NCBI GenBank assembly: GCA_001430745.1
Contig: KQ481993.1
Span: forward strand, 883,625-912,814
From: Auxenochlorella pyrenoidosa
Taxonomy: Eukaryota; Chlorophyta; Trebouxiophyceae; Chlorellales; Chlorellaceae
DNA length: 29,190 nucleotides
Direction of reading: 5' to 3'
Under the pieces are notes generated by a model. The model was given only the letters and a program-made list of their open reading frames with translations. It had not been told where the DNA came from and searched no databases. This document shows positions 8,561 to 19,625 of the stretch, in pieces (position 1 is the stretch's first letter; each line of letters starts with the position of its first letter). A program made the translations under genes and the position numbers.

Positions 8561-11500
8561 TCAGAAGGAAAACACCGAGGTGGTGCAGGCCATGGCGTTG
8601 TAGACCAGCGCGCCCCCCACCGGCACAAACTGGCCTGTCAGCAGCTTGATCGCCTCCTGCGACGCGATGGCGCCCACCACAGCGGCCACAACGTGCAGCT
8701 CGCCCGCGGCGCAGCGGCACATCTCCCCAACAAGGTCGTCGCTCACGCCGCCCGCCGCCGAGCCTGCCGCAGGGATGCGAGGCGGTGCAGCAAGGCAGGG
8801 GGGGCTGTTGGGATGTGGGGAGGGGCGCCTCAGCGCCTGGCGGTCTGTTCCCCCGCTCTGCTGGCTGCCAAACCTGTTGCTTCAATCAGAGAGGCAGGTG
8901 GCGCACATGCGCAGGAGAGAGCGGAAGCAGAGCGGTCGCGAACTACCCAGTTCTGCAGGTTCTGGTACCCCTGTCGCGCGTCTCACCTCCCGCCCCGCTG
9001 ATGCCGCACTCTGCCAGCAGCGCGTTGGCCTGGCTCTTCAGCAGCGCCGCATCCTCCTCCACCTCGCTGCGGCGCCAGGGAAGGCGAAACGGAACCAGCA
9101 GAGCGGGTGAATCGTGTGCTGGCACCAGCCGAGGCACCGGCAATGAACCGCCGGCAGCGCAGCAGCCAACAGGCCCCTGTCCAGCCCGGTTACAGCGGCG
9201 CACGGCGCGCCCCTGCCACACCACCCACCTGTCAAAGCTTCCCGGGTAGCGCTGGCAGGTGGCATGGAAACGGTCGACCGCCCGCAGCAGCACGTACAGC
9301 GCCGCGTTGGCTGCGCTGTCCTCGCTGGACAGCGCCGCTCGCAGCGCGTCGGCCCGGCAGGCAGCCGACTCCGTCTCCTGTGCCAGCGAGCGGCAGCGCA
9401 CCAGCCTGGCGGTGGGCGGGACGGGGAGGTGCGAGGGAGGGCTTGTGCAAGGCAGGGCTGGTGCGAGGGAGGGCTGGTGCTATGCGGCATGCGCCAGGCA
9501 GGCGGCTGGAGCAGGCAGATGCAGGCGAACGCGCGAGAGGCGGGGCCAGCCGGTGGCCCCGACCCTGCAGCGACCGCTGACCCTTGCCCATTGTCGCAAG
9601 CAAGTGGCGTCCCGCATAACAAGTAATGCCTCGCAGGCATCAATCGGCAGGCGCTCGCGCATGCCATTCACGGAAGCTATCCGCCCGGGCCCCCCCCCAC
9701 CCACCCACCCACCCCACGCACACAAACGCGACGAGCACACGCACACACACACACACACACACACCACCCCCCTCCCAGGCCCCTCCCTCACCGCAGGTAG
9801 CGCGCGTGCTTGCAGAAGTGCTTCACCTCGGAGCTGGGCAGAGAGGCCGGGTCGCGCCCCGCAGCCTCCAGGAGGCCGCGCGCGTGTGCCTCCACCGCTG
9901 CCGCATCTGCGGGGCACAGCAGGCAGAGGATGAGGTGCGAGGATGGGCTTCAACGATGCAACTGCGCAGACCTGCAGACCAATCTCTGGGTGCAGAGTTC
10001 GGTCCTGCAACAAGCTCAGCAACAGCAGGGGGCCCTGCCCTGCAGTCATGTGACCGTGACCCCCAAGCAGTCCAACCAGCCGCGCCAGGCAGGCATGGCC
10101 CCCAGCCCCGCAGACCCGCGTCTGCCTTGGCGCGGTAGATGCGCTGTAGCTGCAGATACTGCTGGGTGGAGGCGTGCATGTCGGGTATGCTGCCCTGCAG
10201 GGGTGGAAGTGCACGCCCTGGGTTGCGGATGCGACGACGGCACCAGGGGCCGAGGGAGCTACCTGCCGGCTGCACCCTGCCGCCGCTTTAAGACAAGGCG
10301 TGTGCAACACGAGCGTGCCGGCATATGCTGCGAAGGAGGGCATCATTGTGTTGGGCCCGGGCTTGCAGGGCACAAGGCGCGCAATGTGCCATTGCGCCCG
10401 CCTTGCCCGCGCTCCCACCTCGAGCGGCAGCTGCCCTCCCCCCTCCTGCTCTATGAAGCGCTTGAGCGCCGCCACCAGCACCCAAAAGTTGGGGGACTGC
10501 ACGGGGAGGGTGCGCTACGGCAGCGGCGCGTTGCTCTGTGGCCGCTGTGGCGGTGAACAAGCAGCGCAGCGCCCCGCCCCTGGACAAGAGCCAGGAGGGG
10601 GCTGCGCTGGCATTCAGCCTGCCAACAGAACACTACCACTGCGCACACCCGCTGCATCCTTGCAATGGTGTCGCCGCAGTATCCCTCGACTGCCCCGTGC
10701 CAGCAGCGTGACCTCGACCACCCCGCTGCCAGCATATTGATATCAGCACCCCCCCGGCCCCCACCCCCCACCACCTGCTGCGTGATCTGGGCTGCGCAGC
10801 CGTCCTCCAGGATAGCCCGCAGCTCGGAAGAAACAGAGGGCGGCGCCCAGACCTTGTGCGCGTTGGCCACCGCCTCTGCAAAGTTCTCTTCCGTGGCGGG
10901 GGGGGGGGGGGGGGGGGGCAAGACCGCGCGGCGCCTCTCAACACGCATGCACATGCCCTGAGGGCCACTGTGGAGCGCGGCCTGCAGGCAGCATGGTCGA
11001 CAAGAGGGCCACCGGTGCGACAGGGCATGCGACCCGGCAGGCTGCTGCGTGCCGCGGCTTCGTTAGCGTGCTCTGCTCCAAGCCTGCCCCTGCCGGCCCG
11101 CCCACCTCCAGGGGTATCCCGTCGATGTGGCGCTGCCAGCTCTTGAGCAGGTCCTTGAAGGCGCTGCGCTCGGCGTAGCTGCCCGGCAGCTGCCCGTCGT
11201 GCTCCTGCTGCCACTGCTGCGCCGCCTTGATCAGCAGCACGGCTGCAGGCATGCCAGGGGAGCAGGAGCACTGGACAACACTATGCGTCTCCAGGCTGTT
11301 CAGGAGCGCTCACAGAGCGTGTGCGCCCCTTGCAATAACAGCGAAGAGACTGCTCACGTGCCGCGCCATACGACTGGCCTGGTACTCCTCCCAGGCCCTG
11401 CGCCACCCACCGTAGGGGATGTGGCTGTGCAGCACATCCTCTGCCCCCGCCAGGTCTATCGACGCCGCGTACTTCTCCAGCTCTGGCCAGGGGTTGCCCA

Positions 11501-13123
11501 GCCTGGGCAGGCACGCGAGGGCATGAAGGGGCGCACGGCAGGGGCCAACGGCAGTCACAAGCAGCAACACAGCAGTCACCAGCGGGGCAGCAGCAAGCAG
11601 GGTGCCCAGGGCTGCAGGACGTTCCGCCACAGATGAGGGCAGGTGCGAGGTGGGGCAGGTGCGTTCTCAGGCTCGCCCAGCTGCCAATACACTCCTAACT
11701 GGGGCAGCACAACCACCCATGCCCTCTGCCCTTTCTCCCCATCCAATTTCCCTCGTAACAGATTGTCCATCTTTCAGCCGTGCTTGTCGTTTCCCCCTGT
11801 ACTGAAGACTGCCTCCCCCCCAAAGCCCGCCTCCCCCCCTTCGGCTCCCCCCTCACCCCCCTTCGGCTCCCCCCTCACCGCAGGTCGTCCACCTTTGAGT
11901 CAGGCTTGCTCTCCACGATGCGCTGCTCCGGCACCGAGGGCCGCACGTACCCCAGCAGCCCGTAGGAGCGCAGCAGCAGCAGGCGCACGCCGTGCTGGCG
12001 GCAGATGGCGTCGATGGTCACGGCGTCGGCCTCGCAGAGCTGGGGGGGTGGCAGCCAGGGGGGAGCGGGGGGCGGTGGGACGCCTGCCCGCATGCGCCGA
12101 CATGGGAGATACAAACCCATTGCAGTTCTGGGAGCCCGTTACGCTTTGCACAGGGCTGGCGCTGGCCCTGCGCTGTGTGCCCTGCAGGGCTGCATGCCAG
12201 CGCTGCACCTGGGTGGCGATGACGAGGGAAAAGTGGCGGAAGAAGTCGGGGTTGGTGTTCATGAGGGAGCGGGGGCTCTCCTCCACATAGCTCCCCGCCA
12301 CGCTCTCGTTCAGCTCCTTCAGGCACTCTGCAGGGAGGGCAGGGCCGGCAGGGCGCCGCTCCAGTATCGCAGGTTGCAGGCACGCTCGTGTAGCCCGATC
12401 TGACGCTATCTGGAAGGCTCTGGCTGTGTTGGCCCAATATCAGCAGCAAACATCGGGAACGGCTGATCAGGTGCACTGCAGCGGGATCAATGGCAGACCC
12501 CCGCACGCAACATCCAAACAGAGTTGCAGCAGAGAGGCGCAGCACAAAGGCCCAGCAGGCATGCTGGGTACAAGTGCCAAGTCCGCCCACATCCCAACTG
12601 CCTGGCGGAGCCTGAGGCTTCGCTGCGCCACAGGTGCCTCTGCGGCTCCCCGCCTACAGCCCAGTGCTTTGCGTGCACCACCATGAACACATCCATGCTG
12701 AGGCGGCGAAAAGCGAGTCATGTGCCCCGAGGCAGTAATGCCAGGGACAGAGGGGCCGAGTCGCTGGCCCTGACCCAGCCTTGCCTCACCAGTGGCCACC
12801 TGCGCCCGCGACGCCGCCAGGCCATCGGCTGTGAGCAGGAAGTTGTTGCCAAGGTCGGCGGGCGTCACCTTGGCTCCGTCCACAACGGTGAAGGAGTGGA
12901 TGCCGCCCAGGACTAGGTTTTTAAGGGCCTCTGTGCCCGTGGGGCCGGCGTTGAGCAGGCAGACGCGTGCCGCCTCGAGCGCCTCCTGGCCGTGGGCGCC
13001 CCACACCCGAATGCCGCGGTCATAGCGCTTGCTCTTGTCGGAGGCGGCCGCCATCTCGCCGCTCAGGGCTGGGCCAAGGCTGTGAGGCGAGGTGTCTGTG
13101 CTGGGGCTGCGGCTGGCGGTCAT
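8561..13123 (-). CDS. AXR1: NEDD8-activating enzyme E1 regulatory subunit (AXR1/NAE1/ULA1), 561 aa
   Basis: Twelve exons on the minus strand: 13123-12790, 12327-12209, 12039-11879, 11502-11411, 11242-11106, 10885-10775, 10496-10419, 10194-10116, 9906-9792, 9405-9229, 9066-8987 and 8763-8561. The total of 1686 nt is in frame throughout. The N-terminus has YDRGIRVWGAHGQEALE and LLNAGPTGTEALKNLVLGG, the E1-like Rossmann signature of this subunit. Then follow ESPRSLMNTNPDFFRHFSLV, VRLLLLRSYGLLGYVRP, GSIPDMHASTQQYLQLQRIY, DRFHATCQRYPG and AAVVGAIASQEAIKLLTGQF, all in family order. It pairs with the ECR1/UBA3 catalytic subunit to adenylate NEDD8/RUB for cullin modification; the E1 cysteine is on the partner. 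Length fits the family (about 530-540 aa) plus a roughly 30-residue Ser/Pro-rich N-terminus. Translation could instead begin at Met24 (MAAASDK). The usual YDRQ is YDRG here. The acceptor of exon 6 is the least certain border. Confidence 0.93.
9742..9764. repeat. (CA)n microsatellite in an AXR1 intron
   Basis: Twenty-three bases of uninterrupted CA dinucleotide lie in the intron between AXR1 exons 9 and 10, close to the exon 9 donor. On the coding strand it reads as (TG)n, and it is flanked by C-rich sequence. It should be length-variable between strains. Confidence 0.95.
10898..10918 (+). repeat. Poly-G run of 21, forming a C21 tract on the AXR1 coding strand
   Basis: Twenty-one uninterrupted G on the plus strand are 21 C on the strand of AXR1. 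They lie about a dozen bases upstream of the exon 6 acceptor and so serve as its polypyrimidine tract. The exact length could be a sequencing artefact. Confidence 0.9.
11832..11879. repeat. Tandem 22-24 bp repeat carrying a duplicated splice donor (AXR1 intron 3)
   Basis: Two near-identical copies of a unit containing CCCCCTTCGGCTCCCCCCTC lie side by side at the 3' border of AXR1 exon 3. Each copy ends in CCTCACC, which is GGTGAGG on the coding strand. The copy next to the exon supplies the real donor (GT at 11878-11877). The other repeats a donor-like GT 22 nt further into the intron (11856-11855). Confidence 0.8.
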
Positions 13124-13437
13124 AGGCCCAGGCCAGCGGCAGCAATCAGGCTGGGTGGGAAGCCCAGGGCCTGGTAGCACAGGCCGCTAGCGTAGAATTG
13201 ATTGGCTATTGTTGGATCGCCGCCAGGGAGCCCGGGGCCGCCAAAGGCGTGTATGGCAGCACGGCACGGGGAGCAGGGAGTGCCTCTCGAGGCCTGCCAT
13301 GCCACTGTGGGGGTGATCGCAATTTGGTGATAGTTGCCAGGGCGCTGGCGGCTCTGGCCAGCTGCTTAAAAAACCTACAGATCGCATCCTGCAAACCTTG
13401 CTCCCCGGTCATCCTCTCCTTTGCCGACCGTTCACTT
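13124..13437. promoter_or_regulatory. Divergent promoter region between AXR1 and the FAM114-like gene
   Basis: Head-to-head arrangement: AXR1 starts at 13123 on the minus strand and the FAM114-like gene at 13438 on the plus strand. The 314 bp between them should hold both promoters and 5' UTRs. An open frame in phase with the plus-strand gene runs back to 13198 but contains no recognised protein similarity. No clear TATA box was seen. Confidence 0.5.
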
Positions 13438-16400
13438 ATGAGCCCCGGGCCTCCCGAGGGGGAGGCGGCAGAGGAGTTTTTCGACTCTCTCGATAGCGAG
13501 CTCCACCCGCCCGGCTCTCTGGGCGCAGAAGCAGACCCCCCTGACGTTGCAGAAGACTGGTCTGAGCTGGAGGAGCCGCCCCTCGTCATGTCGGCTCCAG
13601 GCAGCAACGCCTCTGCCAGCGGCACCGACTCGCCGCCCGCTCGTCCTGGTAGCGGCGATAGCGCACCGGCAGTGCCAGCGCCTGTGGCCCCGCCAGCGGC
13701 TGCTGCCCGACCGGCAGCACTAGGTGGATCTCCAGCGGCTGCAGGGGCCAAGTCAGCCGCCCCAGCAGCTGCGCCAGCGCGACCCTTGGCTGCCGCTACC
13801 AAGCCTGCGATCCCAGCCGCACCAGCAGCCCTGCCCTCTGGCCCGCCACTGCCACGACCAACAGCACCGCCAGCAGCAGCGGCAGCGGGCCCACGCCCTG
13901 CGGCTGCAGTGCTGGCGCGGTCAGGCAGTGGTCCATCGCCGGCGGCGGCGCGTCCCGCCACCGCTGCAGTACTCCAGGCTGGCGCTTCCCCTGCTGCTTC
14001 CGCCGCCCGGCCGGGACCGGGGGCGCTGGCCAGGGCACCATCCAATGGCGCCCCTGCAGCTGCAGCACCACGCCCTGCTACGGCTGCAGGCGCAGCGCAG
14101 CGGCCAGCCGTCCCTGCATCCGCGGCGGCCACAGCTGCAGCGGCAGGCGTGCGGCCCAGGCCGCCACCCACTGCAGGCCCAGGCCCCACACTGGCAGCCA
14201 GGCCTGCTGCGCAGGTGCCGGCAGCGGGGGCCCAGCCAAGGCCTGCTGGAGTGGCAGCCGCCCTGGCGGCGGCCAGGGCTGCCAGGCAGGCAGGCATGGG
14301 CCCTGCGCCTGCTCCAGGTGGCAGCGGCGCTGTGAAGCCGGCAGCCCCTGCCGGTGCTGCGACGGCGCCTGCACGCGTGCCATCTGCAGGCCAGCTGTCG
14401 GCCGACCCGCGCGCCGCAGCCAATGCAGCCAGCATTCCCGTCTCGGGAGCTGCCGCAGCAGCACCGGCGGCCGCAGGCCAAGCTGTGTCCGCGGCGCCGC
14501 CTGCTCTTCCAGCTGCGCCTGGCAGCAAGATCGAGGAAGATGTGCCTGCTGCTGACAAGGTGAGTATATTCAGGGAACGGGTGGATCTGCCCTTTGGCAT
14601 GCAGACCTGAACTCCAATCCATGGGCCAAACACAGCTGCTCAACGATATTGCCGTCCTGCGCTGTTGCCTTCAGGCCGCTCCCCAGCAGCAGCTGCAGCA
14701 GCAGCGGCAGCAACAGGCTGCCGAGGAGGCTGGTGGGGGCATGGAGCGAGCCGCCAGCGGCGGCAGCAGCGGCGGGGCAGGCGGCAGCTGGGGCAGCTGG
14801 GGCGCGCTGGGCCGCCTGGGCGCCTCGCTGCAGGCGGCTGCAGCCACCGCCATCAAGGATGTAACTGACCTTGGAGAGAGCTTCAACCAGGTGAGAACCT
14901 GCCCTGGGGGGGGGGGGGGGGGGGGGCCGGGGGGGCAGGCGCAGTGGAAACCAAGGGGCGGCGCAGCAGGGCTTGCCGATTGCTGAGCACAGCCACGGCC
15001 GCAGCGTGCAGGAAAACGGTCTCTGCAGAGCTGTTAGCTGGGCTGCCTCACGCAGCAAGCACTCCCTGCATGCGACCTTGTGCCTCGGCACCCCTGCAGG
15101 TGCTGCAAGAGGTGGCAGAGGCCTCGGACGAGGAGGGGGCGGGCCCACAGGTGCGCGTCGATGCGCAGCATGCCCACTGCCTCACGTTGCCCCAGCCAGC
15201 AGCGCTGCCAGGCCTGTCAATGAATGCGTCCAGCGCCGCCCCCCTGCTGCAGGTGCGCCGCGCCGAGCCGCCGCCTGGCGCGGCCTCGCCGCTGCCGCCC
15301 GACCAGGAGGCGCGGCGGCGGGCCGTGCTGGCCAGGTTGGCACAGGAGGATGAGGAGCAGGTGCCGCCTTCAACGCAGCCTGCGGCGCAGCAGCAGCAGC
15401 AGGGCCCGCAGGAGGAGGGAGCCCAGGGGGCATCCCACCAGCTTGCCGAGCGCGCCGGCAGCGGCGGCGCTGGGGCGACCAAGGCGCTGAGCAGCCTGTG
15501 GGGCTGGGGCGCCAGCCTGGCGTCCAAGGTGGAGGCGGCGGCTGCCAGCGTGGGGCGGGAGCTGGCCGAGACGGTGCAGGATGCTCAGCCGGCGGTGGCG
15601 GCTGCTTCCAGGCGAGGCCGCGCCGGCAGTGCAAACCTGTGCCGCTGGCTGCCCTGCGGGTGTGCGCTGCATCATGTCATGCTGGCAGGCACTGTGAGCG
15701 CTGTGCTGCCGGCTGGCAGCCCCCCCCTGCTCATGCATGCCACCTCACCGCGCCCTCGTCGCACCTGCCTCGCCCTGCCTCGCGTGCCCAGCGGAGCATC
15801 GGCGCGGCCCCTGAACTGCCCGCCTGGCCTCGGCCCTCCCACCCCTGCAGCAAGGTGTCGGCCAGCAGCAGGGCGGCCGAGTTTCGGCTGGGTTCCACGC
15901 TGGGCGCGCTGGGCCGCACAGCGCAGGGCCTGCTGGAGCAGGCCATGGCCGAGGTGGCGCCCAGGTGGGCAGGGGGTGACCCACCGGTCAGCGCCACCTG
16001 GGTGCTGCGCTGAGGCACCCGGCAGGCACCAGGCCGCCCGCAGCAGTCTTCAACTGCCCGTCTCTAGAGCTGCACCCGGCATGAGCACGCAAGTGCCATC
16101 GCAGTGCCTTGCTTCGCCAGGCAAGCCGCCTCAAGCGCTTCACGCCCCAGCGCACCGCCGCCCCGCAGGCCGGGCGGCCAGGGCCAGGAGGGCGAGGAGG
16201 AGGCGCTGTCGTTTGCCGACGCCCTGTACATTGCTGGCGGGCGGTCGGCCCAGGAGGACTTGGAGGCGCTCTCCAACGACAGCGCCAGGTGGGCGGGTCT
16301 CCGTGCCCTTCTAAGTTTTTCTTTGTTATGTTGCAAAGGCAGGGGACGCCGAGGCCCTGCGCGTGCACACAGCTGCCGGCCGCTGGCCGATAGACCCGCA

Positions 16401-17714
16401 GCTGCAGCAGGCAGCCGGCCACGTGGGGGCCTCGGGGTGCACGGGGGCTGGCTGCGCACCACCTGGGTCGCAGGCCTCTTCTGCTGCTGCACACGCACTT
16501 GCCCAGCCTGCGCTTTCCCTCCCCTGCAGGCTGGCCAACCGCATGCGCACCCTGTTGCCCGAAGACGAGCGCATCCTGCTGGAGCAGGCGCTCGTCAGGC
16601 TGGCCCCTCTGTTTGACCTGCGGTCAACGCACCCTGCCGACGGTGCACTGACGGCCAAGCAGGGGGTGCCAGAGGCCCTGGCCAGCGTGTCGGCAGCCAC
16701 CGTGGCAGCGGTCGCGGCGGGGCACAGCGTGGTTGAGGAGCAGGCGGCGGCTGGGTGCGAGCGCGCAGATGCGCTGGCCCAGGCAGCCGCCGACGGGGCG
16801 GCGCAGCTCGTGGCTGCCACGCCGGGCGCGGGCGCAGAGGGTGCACCAGCCGCGGGCGGCGAGCAGCAGGCAGCGGTGGGGCCTGCCGGGGCGCCCACGC
16901 CCACGCCCTCGGCGCCCACCGCCGCCAAAGCCCTGGCGGGGCTGCAAGCCGACGGCGTGCGCTCGCTGGCCGAGCTCTGCTCGCTCTGCCTGGAGCGCCT
17001 GCTGGCGCTGGGCCGCTCCCTCAGCGCGTTTTACCGCTACGGCAAGCCCGCCGACGACCGCATCACCTGGCCGCCCAGCTGCGAGGCCTGCGGGCTGCTG
17101 CTGCGGGCGCAGGCGCTGCGCATGCTGGAGGAGCTGCAGGCCATGGGCGGCGCTTATGGCGCAGCGCTGAGCCAAGCAGGTGAGGGGCTGGCGGGTGGGT
17201 GGGGAGCCAGCGGCATGGCGGCCTGCTTCCGGCGTGTTTTGGCCTGCTGTGCCAACACCCTCCTGGGCACGTTGGTTGGTCGGGGCCCTGAGAGCACTGG
17301 GCGCTCAAGCCTTCGCCTGGCCCCCGCCATACCCGTGTCCATCACTCTCGTCATCAGCCTTGCGCATTCACCAGTGCCCGCCTCCTCGACGCTGCAGGCG
17401 GCCAGTTGGATGCGGCAGCAGGCAGCAAGGCACACAGCCAAGCCGCAGCGCCGCTGGTGCATGGCTTGCAGGCAGACAGCGATGCGGCTGCTGCACGAAT
17501 AATTGACGCCACGCGGTCCCTGCTGCAAATTGTCTGGCTGACCAATGTGCCCAGGTGAGGGCAGACATGGCCGGTAGGAAGCACATGCGGTTTGCAATCG
17601 CCCTTCATTATTCGCGACTTCACTGCTCGCTTGCGCCAGAATTGCTTCTGCACATGCTAAGTCAATATGTGCTGCATGTGTGCTTGCAGGACTACGCTGG
17701 AGGACCTCATCTGA
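13438..17714 (+). CDS. FAM114/DUF719-like protein with long Ala/Pro-rich N-terminus, 937 aa
   Basis: Nine exons: 13438-14559, 14675-14890, 15100-15150, 15253-15611, 15851-15964, 16169-16288, 16530-17179, 17398-17554 and 17690-17714. The N-terminus is acidic with aromatics (EEFFDSLDSE, EDWSELEEPPLV). Residues about 60-360 are a low-complexity Ala/Pro/Gly region. Then come Trp/Gly-rich amphipathic stretches (SWGSWGALGRLGASLQ, SLWGWGASLASKVEAAAAS), a DVTDLGESFNQV segment, QEDLEALSNDSARLANRM, SLAELCSLCLERLLALGRS and a C-terminus ending TTLEDLI. The WGxWG repeats, the LEALSN(D/E)S motif and the overall order match FAM114 proteins. Animal members are Golgi-associated and reported as Rab2 partners, so a membrane-trafficking role is inferred. 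No catalytic site is seen. The donor of exon 4 appears to be GC rather than GT. Alternative start: an in-frame extension to 13198. Confidence 0.65.
14906..14926 (+). repeat. Poly-G run of 21 in intron 2 of the FAM114-like gene
   Basis: Twenty-one consecutive G lie 15 nt beyond the exon 2 donor (gtgagaacc), followed by CCGGGGGG. The run is on the coding strand and could fold as a G-quadruplex. It has the same length as the G-run at 10898-10918. Confidence 0.9.
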
Positions 17715-17850
17715 AGGATCACTGTCCAGCCTCAGGACCTGCCAACTGTGTGAGCATAGCAAACCAGACAGTCCAATAATCTCTCACGCTTTGGCCTCTT
17801 TTGGTCAGCGCTGCCAGCCTTCTTGCAGCTGATTGTGCCTTGAGTGCACG

Positions 17851-17855
17851 TGTAA
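17851..17855 (+). promoter_or_regulatory. Polyadenylation signal TGTAA for the FAM114-like gene
   Basis: TGTAA lies 137 nt downstream of the TGA at 17712-17714 on the same strand, in the space between two convergent genes. Confidence 0.55.
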
Positions 17856-17997
17856 ATGAGCAGCATTCGTATGAGGACCAAGCAGGCAAGGGATAAAGCA
17901 GTCATGGGTGGGAGCATACGTCAGGCCTTGCGGCTGCGGGCATCAGGGCAAGATGCAGCCTGGCCAGCTGAGCTTGCTTCGCAGCCGGCAACGGCGT

Positions 17998-18547
17998 TCA
18001 CTGGTAGTAGACAGTGGGGTGTGCCTCCACCACGCCTGCCAGCAGCAGCGTGGAGCCGCCTAGCACCAGCAGCACACCCGCCAGCACCACTGCCAGCAGT
18101 GCGAACCGCAGGGTGGACACGCAGCTGCGTCGGCGGCCCCCCGGCAGCGTCATGCCCACAGCCACGCCTGCCATGAAGGCCTGCAAGGGAAAAAGCACAC
18201 GGACAGGTCTGTATCAATGCAAGGCAGGGCAAAGGGAAGCACACCTGCCAGCACCCAGCAACCGACTGCCACCCAACGCTGCTCACCTCCTCAAAACTCT
18301 GGCACGAGCGCATGCTGCTGCTGCTTGCCGCAGCACCGATACGGTCTGCCAGCCTCTGCAGCGCCGCACAGCTGTCTGCAGGGATTGCGTCTGAGGGGAA
18401 GGGTGCTGGTGCAGTGGGCGCGGCAGAATTGGTGGTGTCCTCCACCAGGCCGCGCGCTGCTGGCGGCAGCTTCTCGGGCGTCACGACAGGCGAGGCACAG
18501 GGGGTGGCAGCGGCACACTGGTCCTCTGCCGGGTCGGGGGCAGACAT
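17998..18547 (-). CDS. Small single-pass membrane protein, 147 aa, unknown function
   Basis: Two exons: 18547-18287 and 18180-17998, joined in phase 0 by a canonical GT-AG intron of 106 nt. The first exon encodes a soluble Ala/Pro/Ser-rich segment (MSAPDPAEDQCAAATPC, then PADSCAALQRLADRIGAAA) ending SSSSMRSCQSFEE. The second encodes AFMAGVAVGMTLPGG, a basic RRRSC patch and one strongly hydrophobic helix at residues about 112-138 (FALLAVVLAGVLLVLGGSTLLLAGV), then a short tail, AHPTVYYQ. A basic patch before the helix and a long N-terminal domain suggest an N-cytosolic single-pass topology. No family was recognised. It is convergent with the FAM114-like gene. Confidence 0.6.
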
Positions 18548-19625
18548 GGCAAAGCCCCTGCGATGCAGGGAGGGGGTGGCGGGTCAACAGTGGCGGTCAA
18601 GAAGGGGCAGCAATGGCGGCGGGACTGGCCAGCTGATCAAGCCTGAGCGCCCTGAGCGTGCCTTGCAAGCCTGCGCAGGCCCCTGGGCTGCTGGAAACGC
18701 CCAAAGGGGCCGTGCCTTGCAAGCTGCGCCCAGCTGCGCCTTCACGCCCGCTTACCAGCCACCAGCGCTGGAGCTGGCGCTGCTGGGCGCTCTGAGGTGT
18801 GAGCTGGCCGCAGCACCTGGCCTGGGCAGCCGGGAGGCACTGGCCGGCTTGCCGGACCGAGCCGCAGTTGGGTAGGGAGGCAGGCGCATGTTTGGAAGTG
18901 CTTGCTGCGGATGAGTGAGCCTGACCGAAGCAGATACAGGGATCAGGTGCAAGGATAGCGGAAAAACAAGAAAAAAGAAGAAGAAACTGGTCGTCATGCT
19001 GCGCATGACAGGACAGCTGGTGCCAGCAGCACCCATGTTTCTTTGCATCGCAGCAACCAGCCTTGTGCAGCTCTCTTGGTAACCCTCTCTATATTTAGCC
19101 TATATGAACTGCAATGAAGAGCTGCATGCTTTTGCCACCTCCCTTCTGCCTTCATCATCTGCCACAGCCGGGTGCAGCACCCACCGCCCCGATCATATGA
19201 GGTGCCCTCCCAACTTCCTAGCTGCAGAAGCAATCAGCCAGTAATGTTTACAGAGCAAAGAGGGCCCAATTTTCACCAGGGTTTCAGCGCCAAGCGGGAG
19301 GCCCCTGCCCCGTGCAGCGCAGTGGGTGGAAAAATCCAGGAAACAGCAGGCCCAAGGGACAATGAGAGGAGCAAGGTATGTCAGGTCAATAGTGCAAAAG
19401 GTGGCATGGGGTCACGGCATGGGTGCTGGGAAAACGCACACGGGGGGCATGTCTCAGCCAGAACCAGCGGGCGGTTGGACGGAAGGAAAAACAATGCGGC
19501 TTGTGCGCAGGGCGAGTATGCGAGAGGCGTGCGTTTGTAACATGTGGTTCCAGAAACAAGCGCTCATGCGCAAACCTTCGTGCCGTTGAGTCCATTACAT
19601 AGCATGCATACGGGTGCGCCCCAGC
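18548..19625. other. Intergenic stretch between two minus-strand genes
   Basis: Apart from low-complexity patches, I see no gene in these 1078 bases. The end near 18548 should hold the promoter of the small membrane protein gene. The end near 19625 is the 3' UTR of the subtilase. A purine-rich patch (A/G only for most of 18959-18986) and an AT-richer stretch at about 19080-19250 stand out from the GC-rich surroundings. Confidence 0.5.
19595..19599 (-). promoter_or_regulatory. Candidate polyadenylation signal TGTAA for the subtilase
   Basis: Plus-strand TTACA gives TGTAA on the minus strand 27 nt past the stop codon at 19626-19628. A second copy at 19248-19252 is a more distal alternative. 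Confidence 0.4.

Noticed and set aside
9742..9764. CA repeat considered as part of a mobile element or CRISPR-like array
   Set aside because: It is a simple dinucleotide microsatellite with no spacer structure, terminal repeats or associated genes.
13206..14633. Long (475 codon) open frame on the minus strand opposite the FAM114-like first exon
   Set aside because: It is the antisense of a GCx/CCx-rich Ala/Pro coding region, which rarely contains stops on the other strand. It too is nothing but Ala/Gly/Pro low complexity and has no independent support.
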